Positions 36,505 through 45,490 are shown, numbered from the stretch's first letter. The stretch: 64,000 bases of DNA from Kocuria sp. (GCF_030530945.1 NZ_JAUMTZ010000004.1:122162-186161); one strand, 5' to 3'. Numbers and translations are program-made. The notes: generated by a model not told the origin, from the sequence alone.

Positions 36505-37959
36505 TCAGGTGCGGGGCAGCGAGATCAGCGCGGTGGGGTCGTCCAGGTCGGGACGGTGGCGGCCACCGCCCTTGACGAACAGCGCGTACCCGATGCCCAG
36601 GAGCACGAGCCACACGGCGCCCACCACCAGCGCCACACGGGTGTCCGGGAACCAGCCGAGCATCGCGACCACGAACAGGATTCCGGCGGTCGCGGCCCAG
36701 GAGGCCACGGGCCAGAACGGCACCTTGAACGCGGACTCCGGGCGGTTCTTGCGCTCGATCTCGCGGCGCATGGCGATGTGCGAGAGCAGGATCATGAGCC
36801 ACACCCACACGGTGGCGAACGTGGCGATCGAGGCGATCACCACGAACACGTCCTCGGGGATCACCGCGTTGAGGACCACGCCGATGCCCAGCGCCACGGC
36901 CATGACCACCACGGTGAGCCAGGGGACGCCGGCCTTGGAAACCTTGGTGAACGCCTTGGGCGCCTGGCCCTGCTCGGCCAGACCGAAGAGCATGCGCCCG
37001 GCACCGAAGGTGTCCGCGTTGATCGCGGAGATGGCGGCCACGATCACCACGATGTTCAGGATGGTGGGCGCGGCCGGGATGCCCAGCGCGGAGAAGATCT
37101 GCACGAACGGGCTGGCGTCCCCGGTGATGGTGTTCCACGGGACCAGGGACATGATGACCACCATGGTGCCCACGTAGAACAGCAGGATGCGGGCGGGCAC
37201 GGAGTTGACCGCGCGCGGGATGGAGCGCCCCGGATCGCCGGCCTCACCCGCGGTGATGCCGATGGTCTCGATGCCGCCGAACGCGAAGACCACCACGGAG
37301 AGCGCGGCCAGCAGACCGCCCACGCCGTTGGGCATGAAGCCGCCGTGGTCCACCAGGTTCTGCGGACCCACGGTCTCCCCGGGAGCGAAGGAGACGCCGA
37401 TGAGCATGAGCACGATGCCGCCCGCGATCATCGCGATGATGGCGCCCACCTTGATGATGGTCAGCCAGAACTCCGTCTCACCGAAGATCTTCACGTTGCG
37501 GGTGTTGATGGCGGCGATGAAGAGGATCACCGCGGCCACCCAGATCCAGCGGGGGGTGTCCGGGAACCAGAAGCCCATGTACACACCGAAGGCGGTGACG
37601 TCCGCGATGGCCACCACGATCATCTCGAACACGAACGTCCAGCCCGTGACGAAGCCCGCGAACGGACCCAGGTAGCGCGAGGCGTAGTGGCCGAAGGAGC
37701 CCGGTACAGGGTGGCGCACGGCCATCTCCCCCAGCGCCCGCATGACCATGTAGACCACCGCTCCGGCAATCAGGTACGCCAGGATCACGGAGGGCCCGGC
37801 CGCCTGGATGGCGGTGGCGGAGCCGTAGAACAGGCCCGTGCCGATCGCGGAGCCCAGGGCGATGAACTGGATGTGGCGCATGCTCAGGCCGCGGGCGAGC
37901 GTGTGGCTCTCCTGCGGGGCCGCCTGTGGGGCGGGGGTCTGCGGGGCGGAACTGCTCAT
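36505..37959 (-). CDS. APC-family amino acid permease (AAT: histidine/proline/GABA type)
   Basis: A 484-residue twelve-helix permease. RGLSMRHIQFIALGSAIGTG near residue 23 is the amino-acid transporter signature of the AAT subfamily (ProY, GabP, HisP-like), followed by PGSFGHYASRYLGPFAGFVT and NADTFGAGRMLFGLAEQGQA. GGGAG precedes the ATG. Upstream lies a small open frame that reads like the N-terminus of formimidoylglutamase, which hints at a former histidine-utilisation cluster; on that basis histidine is a plausible but unproven substrate. Confidence 0.88.
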   Translation of the reverse strand: MSSSAPQTPAPQAAPQESHTLARGLSMRHIQFIALGSAIGTGLFYGSATAIQAAGPSVILAYLIAGAVVYMVMRALGEMAVRHPVPGSFGHYASRYLGPFAGFVTGWTFVFEMIVVAIADVTAFGVYMGFWFPDTPRWIWVAAVILFIAAINTRNVKIFGETEFWLTIIKVGAIIAMIAGGIVLMLIGVSFAPGETVGPQNLVDHGGFMPNGVGGLLAALSVVVFAFGGIETIGITAGEAGDPGRSIPRAVNSVPARILLFYVGTMVVIMSLVPWNTITGDASPFVQIFSALGIPAAPTILNIVVIVAAISAINADTFGAGRMLFGLAEQGQAPKAFTKVSKAGVPWLTVVVMAVALGIGVVLNAVIPEDVFVVIASIATFATVWVWLMILLSHIAMRREIERKNRPESAFKVPFWPVASWAATAGILFVVAMLGWFPDTRVALVVGAVWLVLLGIGYALFVKGGGRHRPDLDDPTALISLPRT

Positions 37960-38454
37960 TGGGGATCTCCCGTGCTGGGACCGGCGGTGCCGGTGCTCTG
38001 GGTGTTCTCGATGCTGCTCTGGCTGGCGGCGCTCAGTGTGGCGCACGCCTCACCACATGAGAGGCCGGGGAGCTCGACGGCGGGTTCGCCGCCGCAGTGC
38101 TGTCTGGACGAGCCATCTGGTGCCAGCGCAGGTGCTCGGGGGTTTCCCGTTCCATCCTGCCGCTCCACACGGCGGAACCCGGCGGGGTGAGCCGAGTGGT
38201 CGTCATGCAGCGTCCTTCCCCCGCGATGCCGTCGTTCCGGGCCGCCTCGTGGTGCTTGTACGTGGTCCGAAGGACATTCTGCTCCACACGAGCCCGACAC
38301 CGGGAAGCGCGGGGTGGGCCAGCAACGGATGCCGCCTGAAACCCCAGACACGCAGATGCTACGGCACCGCGTCAGGACGACGACGCCGCTCGCCGGCTTC
38401 CCCGGGGGGGTCACCGCATTCCCGAGTGGCGCGGGCGGGCCCCCCACCCTCTCG
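37960..38454. other. Intergenic region upstream of the amino-acid permease
   Basis: 495 bases. It contains the small frame at 38033-38206, a TAGCAT on the minus strand near 38353-38358 that could be a -10, and one copy of the recurrent 11-mer (minus-strand orientation, 38379-38389) close to the end of the dehalogenase-like gene. I find no other gene. Confidence 0.5.
38033..38206 (-). pseudogene. Possible remnant of hutG (formimidoylglutamase) N-terminus
   Basis: A 57-codon frame with a strong RBS (GGGGGAAGGACGCTGC-ATG). The first 30 residues, especially SAVWSGRMERETPEHLRWHQ, follow the pattern of formimidoylglutamase N-termini (W-x-G-R-x-D-...-P-E-H-x-R-W-H). Beyond that the frame becomes Ser/Pro-rich and stops, and no ureohydrolase metal motifs follow. 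It could also be an upstream ORF that controls the permease. Inference from recalled family pattern; not a sequence search. Confidence 0.35.
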
Positions 38455-39333
38455 TCACAGCCGGGTCGTGCCCGCCAGGTGGCGCCGGATCTCCGCCAGC
38501 ACCTCGTCCGGGCGCTCCTCCACCATGAAGTGCCCCGTGGGCAGGGAGCGCCCGGTGATGCGGGGCAGCCACGGACGCCACGCCTCCAGGGGGTCCGTCT
38601 GGGCACCCACCACACCGTTCTCTCCCCAGAGCAGCAGGGCGGGGATGTCGCGGGAGGTGCCGCGGTCGGCGTCGTCGTGCTGCCTGTCCATCCCGGCTGC
38701 CGCGGCGTAGTCCGCGCACCACGCGGCCACCACGGACGGGTTCTGGGCGGCGGCCTCGTACGCGGCGAGCGCCTCGGGGTCGAACATGTCCAGCGAGCCG
38801 GGGGTCCCGCCCAGGCCGCCCAGCGCCGAGTGCAGGAAGGTGAGCGGCTCCCCGCTGATGAGCAGCTGCGGCATGGGGGCGGGCTGGGCCAGGAAAAGCC
38901 AGTGGTAGTACCGGGTGGCCAGCCAGTCGTCCATGAGCTCCCACACGGTGGGCGAGGGGAGGATGTCCAGCAGCGCCACGGAATGCACGGCGTCCGGGAA
39001 GTCCAGGGTCATGCGGTGGGCGGTCCGCGCGCCGCGGTCGTGGGCCACCACATGGAAGCTCTCGTGGCCCAGGTGGCGCATCACGGCCACCATGTCCGCG
39101 GCCATGGCCCGGAAGCTGAAGTCGTCGCCGTGGGCCGTGGAGTCCCCGTAGCCGCGCAGGTCCGCGACCACCACGCGGTGGTCCGCCGCAAGAGCCGGCC
39201 CCAGGCGGTGCCACATGGCGTGGGTCTGCGGGAAGCCGTGCAGAAGCAGGAGCGGCTCGCCCCGCCCGCCGGTCCGCGCGTGGATGGTGGCACCGGGGAC
39301 GGGAACGCTGTGGGTCTCGAAGTTCTCGAACAT
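38455..39333 (-). CDS. Alpha/beta hydrolase of the haloacetate dehalogenase/epoxide hydrolase group
   Basis: A 292-residue alpha/beta hydrolase. The nucleophile is Asp99 in VVAHDRGARTAHRMTLDFPD, where the Arg residues at 100 and 103 and the following context match fluoroacetate/haloacetate dehalogenases; LLHGFPQTHAMWHRLGPALA near 31 is the oxyanion loop, LLLWGENGVVGAQ near 228 holds the acid and PTGHFMVEERPDEV near 267 the catalytic His. GAGAAT sits six bases before the ATG (leaderless). Many proteins with this motif act on other esters or epoxides, so dehalogenation is likely but unproven. Confidence 0.8.
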   Translation of the reverse strand: MFENFETHSVPVPGATIHARTGGRGEPLLLLHGFPQTHAMWHRLGPALAADHRVVVADLRGYGDSTAHGDDFSFRAMAADMVAVMRHLGHESFHVVAHDRGARTAHRMTLDFPDAVHSVALLDILPSPTVWELMDDWLATRYYHWLFLAQPAPMPQLLISGEPLTFLHSALGGLGGTPGSLDMFDPEALAAYEAAAQNPSVVAAWCADYAAAAGMDRQHDDADRGTSRDIPALLLWGENGVVGAQTDPLEAWRPWLPRITGRSLPTGHFMVEERPDEVLAEIRRHLAGTTRL

Positions 39334-39451
39334 GCGCCCATTCTCCGCCTCCCGGGTGGCAGCGTGGAGGACCCGTGGCGGCCAGGACCCAGCCCCCCGC
39401 CCGCGAAGTCACAGGTTCGCCGGGCGGAGCGGGCCCTCCACGGTGTGCCGC

Positions 39452-40369
39452 TCAGCCCACCCCGTTCAGCTCCGCGAGCACGTCCTCCGGCAGCCGCACC
39501 CGCGCCGCCCCCACGTTCTCGCGCAGGTGCTCGGAGCTCGCCGTCCCGGAGATCACCAGGGACAGCGGCGTGCGGGCCAGCAGCCACGCCAGGCCCACCT
39601 GGTTGGGGGTCACGCCCAGCCGTTCGGCGGCCGCGCGCACCGCGGGCTCCTCGGTGACCTTCGGCAGTCCCGCGTACCCGCCGCCGCCCAGGGGGAAGTA
39701 CGGCGACCACACGACGTCGTGCTCCTCCGCCAGGCGCAGCAGGTCCTCGTGCTCGCGGTGGAGCATGTTGTGGATGTTGGACACCGCCGCAATCCCGGCA
39801 GGCAGCGCCGCCCGGAACTGCTCCAGGGACACGTGGCTCAGCCCGATCGCCCCGATCTCCCCGGAGTCCCGCAGCGCCACGAGCTCGGCCAGCTGGTCCT
39901 CCAGGGTCACCTTCTGCTCGCTGCCGTCCTCGATCACGAGCCCGGGCCGCATGTCCATGCGCCGCAGGTACACCAGGTCCAGGTGCTCGGTCCCCAGGTT
40001 CCGCAGGTTCTGGTGGACGGCCTCGCGCAGCTCGTGGGGCTTCTGCGCGGCCGTCATGGGCACGGGCCCGTCTGTCAACGGCCGCGCACCCACCTTGCTC
40101 GCGTAGACCACCTCGTCCCGCCGGTCACCGAACGCCCGGGCCAGCAGCCGGTTGGCCAGTCCCGCGCCGTAGAACTCGGCGGTGTCGTAGAACGTGACAC
40201 CCAGCTCGTGCGCCTCCCGCAGCAGCCGCACACCCGCATCGAAACCGTCCGCGCCGGACGACGCCGCCCGCGCCAGACTCCCCATCCCGTACCCCATCCG
40301 CGCCACGGTCCGCGCGCCGATCCGCACGGTCCCGGCCTGCTCGGCGGGTGCGGTGTGCTGTGTGTCCAT
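39452..40369 (-). CDS. Aldo/keto reductase
   Basis: A 305-residue NADPH-dependent TIM-barrel oxidoreductase. FYDTAEFYGAGLANRLLARA near residue 68 provides the catalytic Asp and Tyr, VVYASKVGAR the Lys, and IGLSHVSLEQF and VSNIHNMLHREHEDLL the cofactor-facing strands. The usual active-site His position reads VYLRRMD, as in several bacterial AKR subgroups. GAGGGG precedes the ATG. The AASSGADG segment in the N-terminal region is encoded by the recurrent 11-mer. The substrate is unknown. Confidence 0.87.
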   Translation of the reverse strand: MDTQHTAPAEQAGTVRIGARTVARMGYGMGSLARAASSGADGFDAGVRLLREAHELGVTFYDTAEFYGAGLANRLLARAFGDRRDEVVYASKVGARPLTDGPVPMTAAQKPHELREAVHQNLRNLGTEHLDLVYLRRMDMRPGLVIEDGSEQKVTLEDQLAELVALRDSGEIGAIGLSHVSLEQFRAALPAGIAAVSNIHNMLHREHEDLLRLAEEHDVVWSPYFPLGGGGYAGLPKVTEEPAVRAAAERLGVTPNQVGLAWLLARTPLSLVISGTASSEHLRENVGAARVRLPEDVLAELNGVG

Positions 40370-40481
40370 GGGTTCCCCTCGGTTCGTCCCTCGCCCGTCC
40401 GGGCGCCCACGCTGCTCGTGCGGCGCCCGGGTATTCCTCGCGCGATGCTACGCGCGCAATCCCGGTGCCGGCCGTGCGGGG

Positions 40482-40610
40482 ACCCGGGTGCCGGGCGAAG
40501 CGACGGTGGGCGGGCGGCGGGGGCGACGGCGCACCATCGGATGACGACGCCGCACGGTTCCGCACACGCGCAACGCCCCGGGCGCCGTCGTGGGACGGTG
40601 CGCCGGGGCG
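40482..40610. repeat. Copy A of a 129-bp dispersed repeat flanking the nag locus
   Basis: Between the aldo/keto reductase start and the gntR end. It matches copy B (45576-45703) with a perfectly identical 38-bp block (40482-40519), a shared GACGACGCCGC (40543-40553), a 13-bp block (40556-40568) and an identical 29-bp block (40570-40598). The right part is the gntR terminator. The middle differs by substitutions and one-base length differences. Not a known element to me. Confidence 0.75.
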
Positions 40611-40611
40611 C
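40572..40611 (-). terminator. Terminator of the EIIB-EIIA-gntR operon (inside repeat A)
   Basis: CGCCCCGGGCGCCGTC pairs with GACGGTGCGCCGGGGCG around a GTGG loop, with one bulge. It lies 20-60 bases past the gntR stop. Confidence 0.6.
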
Positions 40612-40630
40612 GTTCCACGGGCCGCGGAAC

Positions 40631-41338
40631 CTACCCCACGGTCAGGCGCATGGACAGCTGGTACCTGTCCGCGCGGTAGGTGGAGAGGCAGTACTCCACG
40701 GGGATCTCGCCCGAGTAGGAGCGGCGGCGAAAGAGGAGCACGGGGGAACCCTCCGCGATCTGCAGCCAGCCGGCCATCTGGGAGCTGGCCGCGGCCGCCT
40801 CGACCGTCTGCTCCACGTGCGTCACGGGCAGTCCATCCGCGGCGAGCAGCCCGTAGAGGGAACCCGTGAGCTCTGTGGCGCGCAGACCCGGAAGCCGGTG
40901 GGCGGGCAGCCAGGACTCGTCCACACTCACGGGCTGGGCGTCCGCCAGCCGGAGCCGGCGCAGCAGGAAGACGTCGTCGGGCCCCGGGACCCTCAGGTGG
41001 GACTCGGCCTCCCCACCGGGGTGGTCCACCTCGGCCGTGATCACCCGTGTGGAGGGCTGGTGGCCCGCGGCGAGCATGTCCTCGTTGAAGGAGGCCAGGT
41101 GCAGCGCGGAGCGCACGCGGCCGTGGGACACGAACGTTCCCTTGCCCTTGACCCGCACTAGAACGCCGTCGTTGACCAGGTCCGAGATGGCCCGGCGGAT
41201 CGTGATCCGCGAGACGCCCAGCTGCTCCTCCAGCACTCGCTCCCCCGGCAGCATGTCGCCCGGCCGCAGCTCACGGGTGGCCATGTCCAGGAGGTGGTGC
41301 CGGACGCGCTCGTGCTTCAGTTCGGGTTCGCGGTTCAC
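40631..41338 (-). CDS. nagR: GntR/HutC-family regulator of amino-sugar genes (DasR/NagR-like)
   Basis: A 235-residue regulator with an N-terminal winged helix (residues about 1-70; LEEQLGVSRITIRRAISDLV is the recognition helix) and a C-terminal UTRA ligand domain (about 90-235) that in this family binds GlcN-6-P or GlcNAc-6-P. The GTG start lies six bases after the EIIA stop, with TAAGG in front. Cotranscription with EIIB-EIIA and the dre-like palindrome at 42149-42164 argue that it represses both divergent operons until amino-sugar phosphate accumulates. The symbol is inferred from context. Confidence 0.87.
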   Translation of the reverse strand: MNREPELKHERVRHHLLDMATRELRPGDMLPGERVLEEQLGVSRITIRRAISDLVNDGVLVRVKGKGTFVSHGRVRSALHLASFNEDMLAAGHQPSTRVITAEVDHPGGEAESHLRVPGPDDVFLLRRLRLADAQPVSVDESWLPAHRLPGLRATELTGSLYGLLAADGLPVTHVEQTVEAAAASSQMAGWLQIAEGSPVLLFRRRSYSGEIPVEYCLSTYRADRYQLSMRLTVG

Positions 41339-41344
41339 GGGACC

Positions 41345-41818
41345 TTACTGTGACACGGCGAAGAGGTCCTGCCCCACTGCGACCTGCTCGGCATCCGTGA
41401 GCGTGGTGATCGCCTCCGCGGTGCTGTCCAGCACCACCACGGGGCAGCACGCACTCAGCCCGGCGGCGTGGACGCGGGAGAGGTCCATGTCCACCACGGG
41501 GTCCCCGACCTCCACCCGGTCCCCCTTCTGCGCGTGCACGGTGAACCCGTCCCCCTGGAGCTTCACGGTGTCGATCCCCAGGTGCACCAGCACCCCCGCG
41601 CCGGAGGGGGTGTGCACCACGAACGCGTGGGGCATGACCTTGAGCATGCGCCCCGCCACGGGGGCCACCACGCTCACGGACCCGTCCTGCTGCACGGGCT
41701 CCACGGCCACGCCATGACCCACCATCCCCTGGGCGAACACGGGGTCCGGGACCTGGGAGAGCTCCAGGCGCCGCCCTGCCAGGGGCGCGTGGACGGTCGT
41801 GCGGGAGTGCTCGCTCAC
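41345..41818 (-). CDS. crr: PTS EIIA, glucose/GlcNAc type
   Basis: A 157-residue EIIA(Glc)-fold protein. The phosphorylated His79 is in GVLVHLGIDTVKLQGDGF and the second active-site His64 in MPHAFVVHTPSGAG; DPVVDMDLSRV follows. It passes phosphate from HPr to the EIIB. The ATG overlaps the EIIB stop (ATGA, 41815-41818). In this locus EIIA, EIIB and EIIC are three separate proteins, unlike fused enterobacterial NagE. Confidence 0.92.
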   Translation of the reverse strand: MSEHSRTTVHAPLAGRRLELSQVPDPVFAQGMVGHGVAVEPVQQDGSVSVVAPVAGRMLKVMPHAFVVHTPSGAGVLVHLGIDTVKLQGDGFTVHAQKGDRVEVGDPVVDMDLSRVHAAGLSACCPVVVLDSTAEAITTLTDAEQVAVGQDLFAVSQ

Positions 41819-42045
41819 ATGAGGTCCTGGATGTCCTCGGCCAGGCTCTCGGCCTCGGGGCCCACGACCACCTGCACCACCGTCCCGGCGGCCATCACGC
41901 CGTGGGCGCCCAGGGCCTTCAGCGCGGCCTGGTCCACCAGAGAGGGATCGGAGACCTCCGTGCGCAGGCGCGTGATGCAGCCCTCGATCTCCTCGACGTT
42001 CTGCGCGCCACCCAGTGCGGAAAGAATCTGTTCAGCCTTGGACAT
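41815..42045 (-). CDS. PTS EIIB, glucose/GlcNAc type
   Basis: A 76-residue EIIB domain. Phospho-Cys23 is in VEEIEGCITRLRTEVSD, the glucose-family signature. GAGGAGACACC precedes the ATG. It is the first gene of the minus-strand operon EIIB-EIIA-gntR and is divergent from nagE across the shared regulatory region. Confidence 0.92.
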   Translation of the reverse strand: MSKAEQILSALGGAQNVEEIEGCITRLRTEVSDPSLVDQAALKALGAHGVMAAGTVVQVVVGPEAESLAEDIQDLM

Positions 42046-42109
42046 GGTGTCTCCTCGTGGTCTCCGGAGTGCGGTCCCCGGGCTCCGCGCCGCGCGCCCG
42101 CCCGAGTGG

Positions 42110-42179
42110 TTGACAAGTGCTCTCCCGCACATCACAGTGATGGTGATCACTGGTTATAACCAGTTGCCCCGACTGTACT
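42110..42179. promoter_or_regulatory. Shared nag regulatory region with dre-like operator
   Basis: ACTGGTTATAACCAGT (42149-42164) is a perfect 16-bp palindrome that matches the dre-type operator of DasR/NagR regulators. Its core GGTTATAACC reads TATAAC on both strands and could act as a -10 in either direction. TGGTTA-17 bases-TGTACT (42151-42179) is a candidate nagE promoter. A second small palindrome CATCAC-A-GTGATG (42130-42142) lies beside it, as does TTGACA at 42110-42115. Confidence 0.75.
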
Positions 42180-42228
42180 GACTCCCGGTGTCCGGGACAA
42201 GCAGCACCCACGTGGAAACGAGGCCCTC

Positions 42229-43491
42229 ATGAGCGCGGAGAACACCCCCGCCACCGCCGGCAACGGCGCGCCGTCGAGCACAGCGGCCAAGCCCAAGCGC
42301 AGCGGCAAGTCCCTGCAGAACCTCCAGCGCTTCGGCCGCAGCCTCATGCTGCCCATCGCCGCCCTCCCCGCGGCGGCGCTGCTGCTGCGCCTGGGCCAGG
42401 ACGACCTCCTGGGCAGCATCGGCTGGTTCGCCACCGCCGCCCACGTGATCAGCGCCGCCGGTGGGGCACTGTTCGACAACCTGCCGCTGATCTTCGCCGT
42501 GGGCATCTCCTTCGGCTTCGCCCGCAAGGGGGACGGCTCCACCGCACTCGCCGCGGTGGTGGGCTACCTGGTGATGACCAACGTCTTCGAGGCCATGGCC
42601 CCGCTCGTGCTCGGCACCACGGAGGTGGCCGGGAAGGCACCCAAGATCGACTACGGCGTGCTCGCGGGCATCATCATGGGCCTCACCTCCGCCCTGATCT
42701 GGCAGCGCTTCCACCGCACCAAGCTCCCCGACTGGCTGGGCTTCTTCTCCGGGCGCCGCCTGGTGCCCATCCTCACCGCACTGGCCGCCATCGTGATCGG
42801 CGTGGTGCTGGCGTTCATCTACCCGCTCTTCGACCGCGGCCTGACCGCCGTGGGCCACGCCGTGTCCGACAACGCCGTGGCGGGAAGCGGGCTGTACGGG
42901 TTCCTCAACCGCATGCTCATCCCCCTGGGCCTGCACCACATCCTGAACTCCATCGTGTGGTTCATCCTGGGCGACTACAACGGCACGCAGGGAGACCTCA
43001 ACCGCTTCTTCGCGGGAGACCCCAGCGCGGGCGTGTTCATGACCGGCTTCTTCCCCATCATGATGTTTGCCCTGCCCGCCGCGGCACTCGCCATCTGGCA
43101 GGAGGCTCGGCCGGAGCAGAAGAAGGTGGTGGGTGGCATCATGCTCTCCACCGGCCTCACCGCGTTCCTCACCGGCATCACCGAGCCGCTCGAGTTTTCC
43201 TTCATGTTCGTGGCCTGGCCGCTGTACATCATCCACGCGGTGCTCATGGGCTCCTCCATGGCACTGACCAATGCTCTGGGCATCCACGACGGCTTCGGGT
43301 TCTCCGCGGGGGCGATCGACTACGTGCTGAACATGGGCATCGCCACGAAACCGCTGCTGCTGATCCCCATCGGCCTGGGGTACGCGGTGGTCTACTACGT
43401 CCTGTTCCGCTTCGTGATCCGCCGCTGGAACCTCAAGACCCCGGGCCGTGAGGACGACGCCGCCCCGCTGGAGGAGACCCGTGCCGACTGA
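42229..43491 (+). CDS. nagE: PTS EIIC, N-acetylglucosamine permease
   Basis: A 420-residue glucose-family EIIC with about ten membrane segments. LQRFGRSLMLPIAALPAAAL near residue 32, GLHHILNSIVWFILGDYNG near 231 and TGITEPLEFSFMFVAWPLYI near 318 are the substrate-site motifs; the GlcNAc subgroup is supported by linkage to nagA and nagB. GAGG precedes the ATG. The stop overlaps nagA by 11 bases. Transport and phosphorylation yield GlcNAc-6-P for NagA. Confidence 0.92.
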   Translation: MSAENTPATAGNGAPSSTAAKPKRSGKSLQNLQRFGRSLMLPIAALPAAALLLRLGQDDLLGSIGWFATAAHVISAAGGALFDNLPLIFAVGISFGFARKGDGSTALAAVVGYLVMTNVFEAMAPLVLGTTEVAGKAPKIDYGVLAGIIMGLTSALIWQRFHRTKLPDWLGFFSGRRLVPILTALAAIVIGVVLAFIYPLFDRGLTAVGHAVSDNAVAGSGLYGFLNRMLIPLGLHHILNSIVWFILGDYNGTQGDLNRFFAGDPSAGVFMTGFFPIMMFALPAAALAIWQEARPEQKKVVGGIMLSTGLTAFLTGITEPLEFSFMFVAWPLYIIHAVLMGSSMALTNALGIHDGFGFSAGAIDYVLNMGIATKPLLLIPIGLGYAVVYYVLFRFVIRRWNLKTPGREDDAAPLEETRAD

Positions 43492-44710
43492 CCCCGCCCC
43501 ACTGTCCCCCACCGGACCGGACGAGGAGCCGTGGGCGCTGCGGGGTCGGATCTGTACCGGCGCCCCGGGGGAGGTGCCCCTGCCCGACGGCGTGCTCGCC
43601 GTGGCGGGCGAGCGCATCACGTGGTGCGGCCCCGCCGCTGAGGCCCCCGCCGAGCTGCGCGACGCCGCCCGCCGGGTTCCGCTGGTGCTGCCCGGGCTCG
43701 TGGACGTCCACTGCCACGGTGGGGCCGGGGCCACGTTCTCCGCGGACGTGGCGGGAAGTCTGCGGGCGGCCCGCCACCACGCCGCCCACGGGAGCACCTC
43801 GGTGCTGGCCTCCCTGGTCTCGGCTCCCTCGGACGTGCTGCTGGAACAGATCCACGCCCTCCGGGAGCTCGTGCACCGCGGGGACCTCGCCGGGTTGCAC
43901 CTGGAGGGCCCGTTCATCACCGCCACCATGTGCGGCGCCCAGGACCCCCACGCCATCATCCCCGGGGACCCGTACCTGCTCGAGCAGTGGCTGCGGGCCG
44001 GTGAGGGCACCGTGCGGTCCATGACACTGGCCCCGGAGACCCCGCGCTTCGCGGAGCTGGTGGCCCTATGCCGGGAGTACCGAGTGGTGCCCTCCCTGGG
44101 CCACACGGCCGCCACCGCGCAGCAGACCCGGGACGCGCTCGCAGGCGATCCCACGGGCGGGCCGTGGAGTGCCACGCACCTGTTCAACCGCATGCCGCCC
44201 CTCGGCCACCGAGTGCCGGGCCCCATCCCGGTGCTCATGGAGGCCGCCCACGAGGACCCGGCAGCCATGGTTCTGGAGCTGATCGCGGACGGGGTGCACG
44301 TGGACCCGGAGATCGTGCGCATGGTGTTCTCCCTGGTGGGCCCCGGAGCCGTCGCGCTCATCACCGACGCCATGGCCGCGGCGGGCATGGCGGACGGCCA
44401 CTACACCCTGGGGGCACTGCGCGTGGAGGTCGGCGGCGGCGTCGCCCGACTGGCCCCCTCCCAGCCGGGCTCCACCGACGGCGCCATCGCCGGGGGCACC
44501 AGCCGTCTCATCGAGGACGTGCGCAACTGCGTGCGGTGGGGGATCCCGCTGCAGGACGCAGTCACCGCCGCCTCCTGGACCCCCGCCCGCGCGGTGGGCC
44601 TGGATGACGTGGGCTACCTGGCGGCCGGTGCCAGGGCGGACCTGGTCGTCGTCTCGCCGGAGCTAGCGGTGGAGTCCGTGATCCGCCGCGGAACACCCGT
44701 CACCACCTGA
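43481..44710 (+). CDS. nagA: N-acetylglucosamine-6-phosphate deacetylase
   Basis: A 409-residue amidohydrolase converting GlcNAc-6-P to GlcN-6-P and acetate. Metal and substrate motifs: VDVHCHGGAGATF near residue 78, LHLEGPFITATMCGAQDPH near 138, SLGHTAATAQQTRDAL near 205, THLFNRMPPLGHR near 235 and the catalytic Asp in ALITDAMAAAGM near 299. The GTG start lies inside the end of nagE with GGAGGAGACCC in front, so it is translationally coupled. Confidence 0.93.
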   Translation: MPTDPAPLSPTGPDEEPWALRGRICTGAPGEVPLPDGVLAVAGERITWCGPAAEAPAELRDAARRVPLVLPGLVDVHCHGGAGATFSADVAGSLRAARHHAAHGSTSVLASLVSAPSDVLLEQIHALRELVHRGDLAGLHLEGPFITATMCGAQDPHAIIPGDPYLLEQWLRAGEGTVRSMTLAPETPRFAELVALCREYRVVPSLGHTAATAQQTRDALAGDPTGGPWSATHLFNRMPPLGHRVPGPIPVLMEAAHEDPAAMVLELIADGVHVDPEIVRMVFSLVGPGAVALITDAMAAAGMADGHYTLGALRVEVGGGVARLAPSQPGSTDGAIAGGTSRLIEDVRNCVRWGIPLQDAVTAASWTPARAVGLDDVGYLAAGARADLVVVSPELAVESVIRRGTPVTT

Positions 44711-44719
44711 GGAGCGAAG

Positions 44720-45490
44720 ATGCACATCATCGTGTGCGACACCCTGGACGAGGTGGCCACCACGGCCGCGGACGTGCTGGAACGCGCCGTGCGCCAGGGG
44801 CCCACCGTCCTGGGCCTCGCCACAGGGGGAACACCCCAGGACACCTACCGGGAGCTGATCCGCCGGCACCACGAGGAGGGCCTCAGCTTCTCCGCCGCCA
44901 CCGCCTTCACGCTGGACGAGTACGTGGGGCTCGCACCCGAGCACGAACAGTCCTACCGCGCGACCATCCTGCGGGACTTCGTGAGCCACGTGGACCTGCC
45001 GGTGGAGCGGCTGCACACTCCCCGCGGAGACGCTCCGGACCCTACCGCCGAGGCCCACCGCTACGAGGAGTCCCTGGCCCGCGCAGGGTGGGTGGACGTG
45101 CAGCTGCTGGGGATCGGCACCAACGGGCACATCGGGTTCAACGAGCCGACGTCCTCGCTGGCCTCCCGCACCACGGTGCGCGCTCTCACCCGCCAGACTC
45201 GTGCAGACAACGCCCGGTTCTTCACGGACGAGGAGGTCCCACACCTGTGCCTCACCCAGGGGCTGGGCACCATCCGCGAGGCCCGCGAGCTGCTGCTCCT
45301 GGCCGAGGGCCGCGGCAAGGCCCGCGCCGTGCGGGACATGGCCGAGGGCTCCGTCAGCGCCCGCTGCCCCGCCTCCGTCCTGCAGCTCCACCCCCGGGCC
45401 ACTGTGGTCCTGGACCGTGAGGCCGCCGGCGAGCTGGAGTACCTCGACTACTACCGCGAGGCCGCGCGCTTACTCCGCGGGCATCGCTGA
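44720..45490 (+). CDS. nagB: Glucosamine-6-phosphate deaminase
   Basis: A 256-residue isomerase/deaminase converting GlcN-6-P to fructose-6-P and ammonia. LGLATGGTPQDTYREL near residue 32 binds phosphate, FTLDEYVGLAPEH near 70 has the catalytic Asp, and LLGIGTNGHIGFNEP near 131 the active-site His. TGAGGAGCGAAG precedes the ATG nine bases after nagA. It completes uptake-to-glycolysis for GlcNAc in one operon. Confidence 0.94.
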   Translation: MHIIVCDTLDEVATTAADVLERAVRQGPTVLGLATGGTPQDTYRELIRRHHEEGLSFSAATAFTLDEYVGLAPEHEQSYRATILRDFVSHVDLPVERLHTPRGDAPDPTAEAHRYEESLARAGWVDVQLLGIGTNGHIGFNEPTSSLASRTTVRALTRQTRADNARFFTDEEVPHLCLTQGLGTIREARELLLLAEGRGKARAVRDMAEGSVSARCPASVLQLHPRATVVLDREAAGELEYLDYYREAARLLRGHR

